Positions 15,501-23,572 are shown, counted from the stretch's first letter. The stretch: 33,398 nt of DNA from Anaerolineaceae bacterium (GCA_012514775.1 JAAYZQ010000107.1:1-33398), one strand, 5' to 3'. Notes: a model not told the origin generated them from the sequence alone. Program-made: numbers and translations.

Positions 15501-18236
15501 CTATCCGGGCACGATCACCTCGACGCGCGTGCCCTCGCCCAACTGGCTGGTGATGGTCAACTGGCCTCCCAGGAGCATGGCCCGCTCTCTCATGCCGATG
15601 AGGCCGAACGCACGCCGGGCCTCGTCGCTATGCTCCCCGGCCGGCGCACCCTCTTCGAATCCGACGCCGTCATCCTCCACCACCAGGCGCAGATGGGCCT
15701 GACCATAGTCCAGTTGGACGTGCACCGTCTGGGCCCGGGCGTGCCGCTGGAGGTTGGCCAGCGCCTCCTGAGCAATGCGAAACAGGTTCAGCTCCACGTC
15801 GGGAGAAAGAATGCGGCGCGCGCCCGAGACGCCAAAGCTGGCGTGCAGCGCCTGCTCGCTGCGCAGTGCCTCGACGCGCGCCCGCAGGGCTTCCACCAGG
15901 GTCATATCCTCCAGGCTGCGAGGCCGCAGGCCCCACACCGAACGCCGGGCCTCCTGCAGGCTTTTTCGTGCCAGGTCCTTGGCCCGGTGCAAGCTGGCCA
16001 GGGCCTGGTCGGGGCGCCGCGGGGCCAGGCGCTCCATCACCTCCAACTGCACGATGATCCCCGTGAGACCCTGGGCCAGGGCGTCGTGGATCTCGCGGGC
16101 CAGCCGGTTTCGCTCTTCCAGGATGGCTACCTGGCGGCTGTACTGGTAGAGGCGGGCGTTCTCCACGGCAATGCCCACCGGGCCGCCGATGGCCGAGAGC
16201 AGCGCAACCTCGTCTTCGGACAGGGAGCGGCCCGCGCACGTGGCAGCCCCGAGCACGCCCACGACGGCCTCCTTTGCGCGCAGGGGCGTGCCGGCCATGC
16301 ACGAGAAGCCTTCTTCGACCGCGACCCGCAAATCCTCTTCTCCATCCAGGCTCTCCTCACGAAGGGTCTGGCCCGTTTGGGCCACCCGGCCGACCAGGCC
16401 AAAACCGAGGGGCAGCTCGTCGAGCAGCGCGGCCAGCCGGGGCCGGAGCCCCCGCTGCGCGCGCAGTTGCAGCCTGGGCTCGTCCGCGGCGAGCAGGTGG
16501 ATCCAGGCCGCGTCGGCTCCGGTCACGTCCATGACCGCGTCCAGGGCATTGGTCAGCACGTCGTCCAGCACAAGCGACTGGCTGGCCGTGAGCATGACCC
16601 GATTCAGGATGGTCAGGGAGTGCACCTGCTTTTGCAGTTCCTTGTCGGTCTGGCTGAACAGGGTGGCATTCTCCAGGGCCATGGCCGCCTGGTTGGCAAA
16701 GGTAACCGCCAGGTTCACCTCCTCCGTGCCAAACACGTGCACGTCGGCCCGGTAGACGACCAGCACCGCCGGTGGTCCGTGCAAGGTGATGAGGGGAACG
16801 ACGAGGAGCGCGCGGTAGCCCTCAGGTCGGATGAGGAGCAACAGGCTAGCCATGGCCGGATCTTTTTCCACGTCGGCGATCTGCACCGGCTGGCCGCTGT
16901 CGATGGCCCGCCAGGCAGGCAGCTCTCGAGGTGAGGGCTCGAGGCGCAGCTCCTGCACGTAGTGGTCGCTCAGACCGCGGCTGGAGTGTACCCGAAGCTG
17001 CTGGGTTGCCTGGTCGACGAGGAGAACGGCGCACGTGTCGACGTCCAGCAGGCGTTGCACCTGCTCCAGGATGCTGTCGATGACTTGCTCGGTATCCAGG
17101 CTAGAAACCACAGCAGTGCTAGTCTCCAGCAGGGTTTCCAACTCGTGCAGGCGCCGCTCCAAGGTCCGGGCCAGGTCGCCCACCTGATCTTGCCGCCGCC
17201 GCAAAGCTTCCAGTTCTCTGCCTGCCCCCGCCTCGTCCCGGCTGCGGCCGGGTGCCGACCTGCCGGCCCGGCTAAAGCGGGTAAGCTGTTCCAGGGGGCG
17301 GATCACCCGGTGCGACAACCCCCACCAGAACAGCGCGGCGCCCAGGGCAATGATGCCAATGGCCAGCAGCAGGCCACGGTGAAAGGCCCGGGAAGTGGCA
17401 AAGGCGATCTCCACGGGGCGTTGGACGATGACTCCCCAGCCGGCGCTCGGGATCGACGCGTAGGAATAGAGCCATTCTCGCCCGCCGGCGCTCTCGCCCG
17501 TAAAAGAACCCTCCTGGCCCGCCAGCGCCTGGGAGGCGCCGGGCAGGGTGTCGAGGACGCTGTGCAACAGGCTCTCCTGCGACTGCGAGTGGGCAACCAC
17601 CTGGCCGGCCGCGTCCACCATGGTCACCTGCACGCCGCGCTCCAGGTCCTGGCCGAGAACGGCCAGGGTCTCGCTGAGCCGTTGCAGCTCGAGGTTGGCG
17701 GCCACAACGCCGTCAAAGCGGCCCCCGGCGATGCGCACGGGAGCCACGACGGTCGCGACCGGCCGCTGCGTGGTAGGCGAGACGCGGCCTACGGAAAAGA
17801 CCGGCCGGCCGCCGGCCTGCGCCTCCTGAAAGTATTCGCGATACGAAAAATCCACGCCCACGGTGCTGCCCGGGCCCGTGGGATAGTGAAACACCATGAT
17901 CCCCCGGGCGTCCAGCCGGTAAAAGAGGTTGATGTCCTGCCGGGCCAGGGTGGCATCGCCGAAGGATTCTTCCATGCCGGCAAGGTCCATGGCGATGACC
18001 TCGGGTCTGTGGGCAAAGGCCTCGACCGCCTGGCGCGCCTTTACCAGGAGGGCGTCGGTCTCCAGGGCGATGGCCTGGGCCAGGCGCAGGTCGGCCGCCG
18101 CCACGTCGGCCCGCAGGCGCTGGCTGGCCAGCGCGTCGAAAAAAAGGGCGGCGATGAGGATGGGCGCGACGAAAAGGAGATAAAGCGCCAGTAGTTGCAG
18201 GGCCAGGTTGTGATGCGGCCACCGCAGTCGAGACAA
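15501..18236 (-). CDS. Membrane sensor histidine kinase (dCache-GAF-GAF-HisKA_3)
   Basis: This kinase has about 911 residues. TM1 is at about 11-33 (LALQLLALYLLFVAPILIAA). It is followed by a large extracytoplasmic double-Cache sensor (YREYFQEAQAG and PVFSVGRVSPTTQRPV are Cache hallmarks), then TM2 (LLLAIGIIALGAALFWW), a HAMP-like stretch, a coiled coil and two GAF domains. HisKA_3 has phosphorylated H717 (LAREIHDALAQGL), and the HATPase has FRIAQEALANLQRHA and DDGVGF. Cache domains usually bind amino acids or carboxylates, which fits the neighbouring liv transporter. The start chosen is TTG 18236, whose GGAGGG site overlaps the stop of the CBS gene; GTG 18305 would overlap that gene by 62 bases and lacks a clear site. 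Confidence 0.88.
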   Translation of the reverse strand: MSRLRWPHHNLALQLLALYLLFVAPILIAALFFDALASQRLRADVAAADLRLAQAIALETDALLVKARQAVEAFAHRPEVIAMDLAGMEESFGDATLARQDINLFYRLDARGIMVFHYPTGPGSTVGVDFSYREYFQEAQAGGRPVFSVGRVSPTTQRPVATVVAPVRIAGGRFDGVVAANLELQRLSETLAVLGQDLERGVQVTMVDAAGQVVAHSQSQESLLHSVLDTLPGASQALAGQEGSFTGESAGGREWLYSYASIPSAGWGVIVQRPVEIAFATSRAFHRGLLLAIGIIALGAALFWWGLSHRVIRPLEQLTRFSRAGRSAPGRSRDEAGAGRELEALRRRQDQVGDLARTLERRLHELETLLETSTAVVSSLDTEQVIDSILEQVQRLLDVDTCAVLLVDQATQQLRVHSSRGLSDHYVQELRLEPSPRELPAWRAIDSGQPVQIADVEKDPAMASLLLLIRPEGYRALLVVPLITLHGPPAVLVVYRADVHVFGTEEVNLAVTFANQAAMALENATLFSQTDKELQKQVHSLTILNRVMLTASQSLVLDDVLTNALDAVMDVTGADAAWIHLLAADEPRLQLRAQRGLRPRLAALLDELPLGFGLVGRVAQTGQTLREESLDGEEDLRVAVEEGFSCMAGTPLRAKEAVVGVLGAATCAGRSLSEDEVALLSAIGGPVGIAVENARLYQYSRQVAILEERNRLAREIHDALAQGLTGIIVQLEVMERLAPRRPDQALASLHRAKDLARKSLQEARRSVWGLRPRSLEDMTLVEALRARVEALRSEQALHASFGVSGARRILSPDVELNLFRIAQEALANLQRHARAQTVHVQLDYGQAHLRLVVEDDGVGFEEGAPAGEHSDEARRAFGLIGMRERAMLLGGQLTITSQLGEGTRVEVIVPG

Positions 18237-18243
18237 CCCCGGA

Positions 18244-18936
18244 TTATCCCTCCACCCTCCAGTAATGGGGCGCAAAGCCCTCGGTGCCCCAGGCCGGCGT
18301 CTCACGTACGTCCAGGATCTCGATCCCGTCTCCCGACAGGGCCTCGACCAACGCCGCCGCCTCGGCGTCCCGGACCCGCAGCGTGACCACCTGGTACGCT
18401 GGATCCCTGGCCGGCAGCGTTGTCAGCCGGATAATGTTGCCCCCCACGCCGGCGATGCGCGCCGCCATGCGCGACAGCTCGCCCCTGGTGTCGCGAATCG
18501 CCAGCGTCAGCCGCACACCGGAATGGCGAGCACCCAACTGCTCGGTCAGGACGTTAAAGAGGTCCGTCTCGGTGAGGATGCCGGCCAGGCGGCGGCCACG
18601 AACCACGGGCAGACACCCGATCCTGTGCTCGGCCATGACCAGGGCCGCCTCTTCCAGGGGGCACTCCTCGTCGACGACGATGACCTTCGAGGTCATGACC
18701 TGGCCCACCTGCATCTTGGACAGAAGAAAGCTGCGCTCCCAGGCGCTGAGGGAGGTATTCGAAGAGGGTGAGGCTTGCAACAGGTCGCTCTGACTCACGA
18801 TGCCCACCAGCTCGCCGTCCTGGACGACGGGCAGGTGCCGGACCCGGTGTTGGCCCATGGTCCACAGCGCCTCTGCCACCGACGTCGCGGGTGTCACCAC
18901 CAGCGGATTGTGTGCCATCCAGTCTCGCACCCACAT
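18244..18936 (-). CDS. CBS-pair plus ACT domain protein
   Basis: This 230-residue cytosolic protein has two CBS motifs (about 7-55 and 77-130: MGQHRVRHLPVVQDGELVG and MAEHRIGCLPVVRGRRLAG) and an ACT domain (about 138-210, LTLAIRDTRGELSRMAARIA). The architecture resembles AcuB-like proteins. CBS pairs bind adenine nucleotides and ACT domains bind amino acids, so it could report energy and amino-acid status. It is the first gene of an operon with the sensor kinase and NarL regulator, whose binding site overlaps its stop codon. A promoter is visible at 18979-19007. No enzymatic domain is present. Confidence 0.85.
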   Translation of the reverse strand: MWVRDWMAHNPLVVTPATSVAEALWTMGQHRVRHLPVVQDGELVGIVSQSDLLQASPSSNTSLSAWERSFLLSKMQVGQVMTSKVIVVDEECPLEEAALVMAEHRIGCLPVVRGRRLAGILTETDLFNVLTEQLGARHSGVRLTLAIRDTRGELSRMAARIAGVGGNIIRLTTLPARDPAYQVVTLRVRDAEAAALVEALSGDGIEILDVRETPAWGTEGFAPHYWRVEG

Positions 18937-18978
18937 CAGCGTCCTCGCTATCGATCCTCAACGTACAAGGTGGTGGGT

Positions 18979-19007
18979 ATGATAGCACAAAACCTCTATT
19001 TTGTCAC
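18979..19007 (-). promoter_or_regulatory. Sigma70-type promoter of the CBS-kinase-regulator operon
   Basis: On the minus strand, GTGACA (19007-19002) and TATCAT (18984-18979) are 17 bases apart, each matching five of six consensus positions. It gives a leader of about 36 bases. A 21-bp inverted repeat ends 20 bases upstream of the -35. Confidence 0.65.
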
Positions 19008-19026
19008 ACGCGCCGGCGGAAGCCTT

Positions 19027-19101
19027 GTTGTATCAAAAGCACCACATTAGCCCAGGGTCCAAGCCATGGCCCTTGTGGTTATGTGGTGCTTTTGATACAA
19101 C
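19027..19101. repeat. Perfect 21-bp inverted repeat with 33-base spacer
   Basis: The left arm at 19027-19047 (GTTGTATCAAAAGC..., ending ACCACAT) is the exact reverse complement of the right arm at 19081-19101. It lies between the VOC gene end (19195) and the CBS promoter. RNA of either strand would form a long hairpin, but no T-run follows on either side. It could be a terminator-like structure, a paired operator or a remnant of a small mobile repeat; no target duplication was recognised. Confidence 0.7.
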
Positions 19102-19194
19102 CTCTCGAGCTTGCGCTTGCCGGCCGTGCCAGGGACGGCAGGCAGCCGCCACCCTTCGCTGCGCTCAGGACAACGGGCAGCGCCGCCCCCTAAA

Positions 19195-19644
19195 TCAGGA
19201 GCCGCTCTGCTCCCGGGCAAAGGCCTCCTGGCGGCGCGCCAGCTCGTCGGGCGGCACATCCTCCACGTGGGTGGCGATCCACCACTGGTTGCCGTGCCGG
19301 TCCTCCACGCCCGCGCTCCGGTCGCCGTAATAGGTGTCCTCCGGCTCGCGCAGCGAGGTCGCGCCGGACGCCAGGGCCCGGCCGTAGACGGCGTCGACGT
19401 CAGGCACGTAGAGGTGGACCATGGCCGGCCAGGGCCGGCCGTCGAGCGGCGCTTCGCCCAACATCACCATCGAGTCGCCGATGCGAACCTCAGCGTGCAT
19501 GATGGTGCCGTCGGGCCGCTCCGCCCGCCTTGTTTCCACGGCGTCAAAGGCCCTCTCCATGAAGAGGATGAGGGCGGCCGCGTCGGGCACGACCAGGTAG
19601 GGCGTCACCGTGTGATGTCCGGCGGGGATGGGTGAGTTTGCCAT
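19195..19644 (-). CDS. VOC-family protein (PhnB/glyoxalase-like)
   Basis: This 149-residue vicinal-oxygen-chelate protein has two beta-alpha-beta-beta-beta modules: TVTPYLVVPDAAALILFMERAF, read in halves, then MVHLYVPDVDAVYGRALASGA. The latter is followed by a typical end, EDTYYGDRSAGVEDRHGNQWWIATH. The E/Q-W-W-I-A end and the YGDR loop are those of the PhnB-like group, often annotated as glyoxalase/bleomycin resistance. The substrate is unknown. AGGAGG lies just before ATG 19644. It is the last gene of the long detoxification-type run. Confidence 0.88.
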   Translation of the reverse strand: MANSPIPAGHHTVTPYLVVPDAAALILFMERAFDAVETRRAERPDGTIMHAEVRIGDSMVMLGEAPLDGRPWPAMVHLYVPDVDAVYGRALASGATSLREPEDTYYGDRSAGVEDRHGNQWWIATHVEDVPPDELARRQEAFAREQSGS

Positions 19645-19716
19645 TGTTTCCTCCTGAACAGGTAATGGCGGGTATCCGGGTATGCCCCCAAGGGGTGCTG
19701 CCCGGCAAGGTCCCGG

Positions 19717-20178
19717 TCACGCGGCGGTGCCTTCCGAGCGGAGCACCTGCCGCAGCTCCTCTGTCAGCTCGTCGCGCAGGTTGGGCCGGCCGTGATAGGC
19801 GGCCGGCGTGTTCTGATAGACGGCGATGCGCCACTGGCCACCCCGCTTGACGGCGACGAGCGTGTGCACGACATTGACCGCGGGATTGAGGTCGCTCTGC
19901 CCGGGCGGCGCCATGCCGGCGACGGCCCGCAGGACGGCCACTTCGGGGGTGAGCAAGCGGACATCGCGCACCTTGGCCACGTACCTCGCCGTGACGTGAT
20001 CCGCAAAGATGCTGCCGACCTCCGACTCGATGTTCTCCGCGCCAATGTGTTGGCTGCCATCAAAGCCGACGATATAGCCGTCCACGTCAAAGAGGGCGGC
20101 CATGTCGCCAGCGCTTTGTCGGTTCCAGGCGCCCAGCAGCCGGCGATAAAGGGAAACAACCTCCCGTTCCTCATCCAT
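19717..20178 (-). CDS. SnoaL-like (SgcJ/EcaC family) protein
   Basis: This 153-residue NTF2-like protein reads VVSLYRRLLGAWNRQSAGDMAALF near the N-terminus (in two parts), then GYIVGFDGSQHIGAENI and a conserved VAVKRGGQWRIAVYQNTPAAYHG end. This matches the SgcJ/EcaC group of SnoaL-like cone-shaped proteins, generally small cyclase/isomerase-like or ligand-binding proteins of unknown substrate. Related folds occur fused or next to ECF41 sigma factors, so the company of an ECF sigma is natural. GAGAGGAGGG lies upstream of ATG 20178. The gene is 72 bases upstream of the VOC gene on the same strand. Confidence 0.82.
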   Translation of the reverse strand: MDEEREVVSLYRRLLGAWNRQSAGDMAALFDVDGYIVGFDGSQHIGAENIESEVGSIFADHVTARYVAKVRDVRLLTPEVAVLRAVAGMAPPGQSDLNPAVNVVHTLVAVKRGGQWRIAVYQNTPAAYHGRPNLRDELTEELRQVLRSEGTAA

Positions 20179-20208
20179 TGGACCCTCCTCTCACCGTCTT
20201 CGGAACTG

Positions 20209-20242
20209 CTGCGCCCGCTCCGCCATGGCGGAGCGGGCGCAG
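20209..20242. repeat. 34-bp perfect palindrome
   Basis: The sequence reads CTGCGCCCGCTCCGCCA, then its exact complement, with no spacer, between the SnoaL-like gene start and the VOC remnant. As RNA it would be a 15-16 bp GC hairpin with a minimal loop. No T-run follows on either strand. Confidence 0.75.
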
Positions 20243-20254
20243 ACCAGGGGTCGG

Positions 20255-20332
20255 TTAGCCCCGATGATACTCCCGGTGATGGTTGTGCAAATCCTCACTC
20301 CAGATTGTCAAGCCCGAAAACTCGTTGATCAT
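20255..20332 (-). pseudogene. N-terminal remnant of a VOC-family gene
   Basis: A 25-codon frame starting at ATG 20332 reads MINEFSGLTIWSEDLHN before turning unrelated and stopping. The opening is a textbook first strand of a glyoxalase/VOC protein, where DL would be followed by a helix leading to FYRDVLG. It is 17 bases downstream of the DUF2277 stop, in the position of a next operon gene. The rest of the gene has been replaced by the palindrome region. It could instead be a chance short ORF, but the family resemblance and operon spacing argue for decay. Confidence 0.45.
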
Positions 20333-20349
20333 CCCGGTCTTCACATAGG

Positions 20350-20622
20350 TCACGCTTTGCCGAACCGCGCCGCCGCCCGCACCCTGGCGCGGGCGGCTTC
20401 TGCCTCCCGATTCCGGGGCGGGGCGGCGGTTTCGAGGGAAGCGAGAAGCTCGCTCGAAATCCTTGTTATCTCGTCGACTGCCGCGTAGAACGCTGCCTCG
20501 TTCGCCCTGGACGGTTTGCCAAAGCCGCTGATCTTGCGGACGAACTGGAGCGCCGCGTCCCGGATCTCGTCCTCGGTGACGGGCGGCTCGTAGTTGTACA
20601 GGGTCCGGATGTTTCGGCACAT
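20350..20622 (-). CDS. DUF2277 family protein
   Basis: This 90-residue protein begins MCRNIRTLYNYEPPVTEDEI and continues with AALQFVRKISGFGKPS, the invariant features of the DUF2277 family, whose function is unknown. The C-terminal third is an Ala/Arg-rich helix. Start ATG 20622 follows the DHFR-like stop by three bases, with GGGAG as a likely binding site inside the upstream gene, so translation is coupled. In many genomes DUF2277 genes accompany small stress/detoxification genes as here. Confidence 0.85.
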   Translation of the reverse strand: MCRNIRTLYNYEPPVTEDEIRDAALQFVRKISGFGKPSRANEAAFYAAVDEITRISSELLASLETAAPPRNREAEAARARVRAAARFGKA

Positions 20623-20625
20623 CGC

Positions 20626-21198
20626 TCACTCCCGGTCCTGGGCATTCTCGTAGCAGAGGTGGACCACCCCGGAGTCAAAGGTGTGCGTCGACACGAGCCG
20701 CAGGTGGCGGGGCTGCTCCAACGATCGGAACATGGGCTTGCCGCCGCCCAGGAGGACGGGATGCACGTAGAGTTCGATTTGATCCACCAGGCCGTGCCGC
20801 ATGAAGGTGGCAGCGAGTTCTGCGCCGGCGACGGCCATGTCCTTGCCGGGCTGCTCCTTCAGCCTCCGAATCTCGTCGGGGCGGAACTCGGGCACCAGCC
20901 GGGCGTTCCCCTCCACATGGTCCAGGGTCCTGGAAAAGACGAGCTTGTCCATCCCTATCCAGATGCGAGCGTACTCGGCTTCAAAGTCGGGGAGCGTCGG
21001 ATCCTCGCCGGCCGTTGGCCAGAACTCGGACATGACCTCCCAGGTACGCCGCCCGTAGAGGTGGGTGTCGACGTTGCGCTCCTGGTCGTTGACGTACTCG
21101 TGCAGTTCGCGGTCGACGGTGGCCCAGTCGAGCTCCCCGTCCGGCCCGGCGATGTAACCGTCCAGCGACACCATCAGGGAGTAGATGATCTTTCTCAT
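20626..21198 (-). CDS. Dihydrofolate reductase family protein (RibD C-terminal fold)
   Basis: This 190-residue paralogue of the protein at 1002-1556 reads MRKIIYSLMVSLDGYIAGPD, then LYGRRTWEVMSEFWP, MAVAGAELAATFMRHGLVDQ and YVHPVLLGGGKPMF, in the order expected for stand-alone RibD-C/DHFR-like reductases. NADPH binding is expected; the substrate is unknown. ATG 21198 overlaps the stop of the FAD oxidoreductase (ATGA), so it is translationally coupled to it. An earlier in-frame start at 21402 lies wholly inside that gene and is rejected. Confidence 0.9.
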   Translation of the reverse strand: MRKIIYSLMVSLDGYIAGPDGELDWATVDRELHEYVNDQERNVDTHLYGRRTWEVMSEFWPTAGEDPTLPDFEAEYARIWIGMDKLVFSRTLDHVEGNARLVPEFRPDEIRRLKEQPGKDMAVAGAELAATFMRHGLVDQIELYVHPVLLGGGKPMFRSLEQPRHLRLVSTHTFDSGVVHLCYENAQDRE

Positions 21199-22601
21199 CC
21201 GGGTATCCTCTCTCCCGGCGGGATATTCTGGTTCAGGCGGAAGAGGTTGTCCGGGTCGTAGCGGGCCTTGATGGCCCGGAGCCGGTCCCAGGTCTCGCCC
21301 GGGTAAGCATCGCGCACCCGCGCCCGGCCCTCGTCGCCCATAAAGTTGACGTAGGCGGCGCTGCTGCCCTGCCGCAGGGCCTCGCCAAAGGCATCCACCC
21401 ACGCCTGGCGCACTGCCCGCTCCTCGGGACCGTCGTAGAAGGCGGCGAGGTTGACCATGATGGGCGCCTGGCGGTGGGCAAAGGCGGTGGCCTCCACCGG
21501 CACGCGGGCCACGGCCCCGCCGAGGACCCGGAGCTGGGCCACGCGCATTGACGCGTCGGAGGAGCGCAGGTACTCGACGATGGTCTCGGCCGCGGTGCGG
21601 TCGATGCGGTCGACGAACATGGTGTGGCTGACAGCCGTCGGATGATAGTCTCCCTCCTCGGGCTGGTAGAGCTCCGGGTAGCGCATCGGCTGGAGCATGT
21701 CGGCCAGGGGTGCGGCCAGCGACCGGAACGGGGCGAGGGCGCGCTCGCCCGCCTCGGGCGCGCCGGCGTAGAGCATGATGGCCATGACGATGAGCTGGCC
21801 GTGCAGCTCGGCCGGCAAGAAGGGCATGGGGGGCGCGGCATCCGCCTCGGCGATGAAGGAGGCAATGACCTCCGGCGTGGCAGGCAGGATAAGCATGCCG
21901 CCGTAGGCACGGTCCAGCTCGTGCAGCCGGAACCGGAACCGGGTTGCCACCCCAAAGTTCCCCCCGCCTCCCCGGATGGCCCAGAAGAGGTCAGGATCGG
22001 TCTCGGCGTCCACGTGCCGGATCTGGCCGTCGGCGGTCACCACCTCGGCGGACAGCAGGTCGTCGATGGTCAGCCCGTACTTGCGGACCAGGTAGCCGAC
22101 GCCACCGCCGAGGGTGATGCCCCCGATGCCGACCGAGCCGGTGTCGCCGAACCCGGTGGCGAGGCCGTGGGCGCCGGCCGCGTCGGTGTACTCGCCCGCC
22201 GTCAGCCCCGTCTCGGCCCAGGCCGTGCGGCCATCGACGTCGATCCGCAGCTCCTTCATGTCGCCCAGATCCAGGACGATACCCCCGTCGCTGACGCTGT
22301 GGCCGGCGGTGCTGTGGCCGCCGCTGCGGATGGCCAGCTCCAGCCCGTTATCGCGGGCGAGCGACACAACCAGCGCGACGTCCTCCGCGTTCCTCACGCG
22401 GACAATGGCACCGGGCCGCCGGTCAAAGCCGCCGTAGAACAGGGTGCGTGCCTCGTCGTACTCGGCGTCGCCGGGCGCGATCACCCGGCCCTGTACCATG
22501 CTCCGGAGCTGCGGGATGGTGATCCCCGCCCGCTCCAGGCCGCCGCCATTGTGCGTGCTCTCCCGCTCAAAGCGCGATGTTTTGTCGTTGATACGTCCCA
22601 T
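21195..22601 (-). CDS. FAD-binding oxidoreductase, BBE/vanillyl-alcohol-oxidase type
   Basis: This 468-residue flavoprotein has a PCMH-type FAD domain (about 55-230) and a C-terminal berberine-bridge-like segment ending YDPDNLFRLNQNIPP, the usual BBE tail. H96 in RSGGHSTAGHS is the expected histidine for 8-alpha covalent FAD attachment. The second attachment site, a cysteine in a C-x-x-V-G loop, is absent: the loop reads DTGSVGIGG with T154 in that place, so the flavin is probably singly linked. Such enzymes oxidise alcohols, sugars or alkaloid-like compounds; the substrate is unknown. ATG 22601 is chosen because GAGGAG lies seven bases before it; homology starts after it, not at the longer frame start 22946. 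It heads a coupled cluster with the DHFR-like and DUF2277 genes. Confidence 0.88.
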   Translation of the reverse strand: MGRINDKTSRFERESTHNGGGLERAGITIPQLRSMVQGRVIAPGDAEYDEARTLFYGGFDRRPGAIVRVRNAEDVALVVSLARDNGLELAIRSGGHSTAGHSVSDGGIVLDLGDMKELRIDVDGRTAWAETGLTAGEYTDAAGAHGLATGFGDTGSVGIGGITLGGGVGYLVRKYGLTIDDLLSAEVVTADGQIRHVDAETDPDLFWAIRGGGGNFGVATRFRFRLHELDRAYGGMLILPATPEVIASFIAEADAAPPMPFLPAELHGQLIVMAIMLYAGAPEAGERALAPFRSLAAPLADMLQPMRYPELYQPEEGDYHPTAVSHTMFVDRIDRTAAETIVEYLRSSDASMRVAQLRVLGGAVARVPVEATAFAHRQAPIMVNLAAFYDGPEERAVRQAWVDAFGEALRQGSSAAYVNFMGDEGRARVRDAYPGETWDRLRAIKARYDPDNLFRLNQNIPPGERIPG

Positions 22602-22637
22602 TTCATTGCTCCTCATCAGGTGCCTTCTAGCCATACA

Positions 22638-22677
22638 GGTGCATTGCACGTGCAAGCACCAGCACGTGCAATGCACC
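22638..22677. repeat. Perfect 16-bp inverted repeat (8-base loop)
   Basis: GGTGCATTGCACGTGC (22638-22653) pairs exactly with 22662-22677. A further CCACGTGG palindrome and another ATGCACCA follow to 22694. It lies in the 124-base gap between the third DGPF gene and the FAD oxidoreductase. There is no T-run on either strand, so it may be a U-less terminator, an mRNA stabiliser or an operator. Confidence 0.7.
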
Positions 22678-22725
22678 ACGTGGTCGATGCACCACCTTGG
22701 GCTACGTGCCCTCCTCGAACCGGAC

Positions 22726-23151
22726 CTACTTCCAGCCCGCTTCGCGCAGCGCCTGCTCGCGGGCGGCTTCTTCGGGGGGCAGGAGGTCGGGCGGAAAGTC
22801 GGACAGCTCGCCCACCTGCCGGATCTCGATCTCGCTTTCCACCCCTTCATCCCCGTCGGGCATGCGCATGACCCAGTCGATGGCGTCTTGCAGCGAATCG
22901 ACCTGGATGATCCAGAAACCGGCGACCAGCTCCTTGGTCTCGGCAAAGGGTCCGTCGGTCACGGTGCGCCGGCCGCCCGAGAAGTGAACGCGCGCTCCCT
23001 TCGAGCTGGGGAGGAGGCCCTCGGCGGCGAGCAGCACGCCCGCCCTGGCCATTTCCTCGTTAAACTTGCCCATTGCCTCAATCAGCTCGCGGCTGGGCAT
23101 CACGCCCGCCTCCGAGTCCTGGTCAGCCTTGATGATTATCATGAACCGCAT
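22726..23151 (-). CDS. YCII/DGPF-domain protein
   Basis: This 141-residue protein of the YCII-related (DGPF) family begins MRFMIIIKAD and carries the signature VTDGPFAETKELVAGFWIIQ, read in two parts. DGPF proteins are small ferredoxin-like-fold proteins of unknown biochemical role. They are the standard genomic partners, and in studied cases the targets, of ECF42 sigma factors. It is the third of three in a row and differs most, with a longer C-terminus (PPDLLPPEEAAREQALREAG). AAAGGA lies about ten bases before ATG 23151. The gap to the preceding gene is 19 bases. Confidence 0.88.
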   Translation of the reverse strand: MRFMIIIKADQDSEAGVMPSRELIEAMGKFNEEMARAGVLLAAEGLLPSSKGARVHFSGGRRTVTDGPFAETKELVAGFWIIQVDSLQDAIDWVMRMPDGDEGVESEIEIRQVGELSDFPPDLLPPEEAAREQALREAGWK

Positions 23152-23170
23152 GATCGTATGTCCTTTCTAT

Positions 23171-23572
23171 CTAAACGTCCTGATTTTGTTCCGCCTCGCG
23201 CCCGGGGTCCTGGCGCCCCGCGCCGGTCAGCTCGCGGATGGGCCGCACTTCCAGGCAGCCCACCCGGGCCGGCACCATCCTGGAGGCCACCAGGATCGCT
23301 TCGTTCAGGTCCCTGGCGTTGATGAGAAAAAAACCGCCCAGTTGTTCTTTGGTCTCGACAAAGGGGCCATCGGTCACCGAGAGCCTGCCGTCGCGCACCC
23401 GCAGGATGACGGCGGTCCGCACGCCCTGCAAGGCTTCCGCGGCGATCAGGTGGCCGCTCCTCCGAAGCTCCTCATTGTAGGCCAGGGTCTCCTCGATGAG
23501 CGCGTCCATTTCTTCCCTGGACAGGGCGTCAAGCCGCTGCTCATCCTGGTAGGCCAGGCACAGGTACTTCAT
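23171..23572 (-). CDS. YCII/DGPF-domain protein
   Basis: This 133-residue second DGPF-family protein begins MKYLCLAYQDEQRLDALSRE and carries VTDGPFVETKEQLGGFFLI. It ends with the usual ARVGCLEVRPIREL strand, followed by a charged, probably disordered tail of about 20 residues. ATG 23572 overlaps the stop of the preceding DGPF gene by four bases, so the two are translationally coupled. Function is inferred only from association with the ECF-type sigma gene upstream. Confidence 0.9.
   Translation of the reverse strand: MKYLCLAYQDEQRLDALSREEMDALIEETLAYNEELRRSGHLIAAEALQGVRTAVILRVRDGRLSVTDGPFVETKEQLGGFFLINARDLNEAILVASRMVPARVGCLEVRPIRELTGAGRQDPGREAEQNQDV

Noticed and set aside
18237..18305. GTG 18305 as kinase start
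   Set aside because: It would overlap the CBS-ACT gene by 62 bases and lacks a binding site, whereas TTG 18236 has GGAGGG overlapping the CBS stop.
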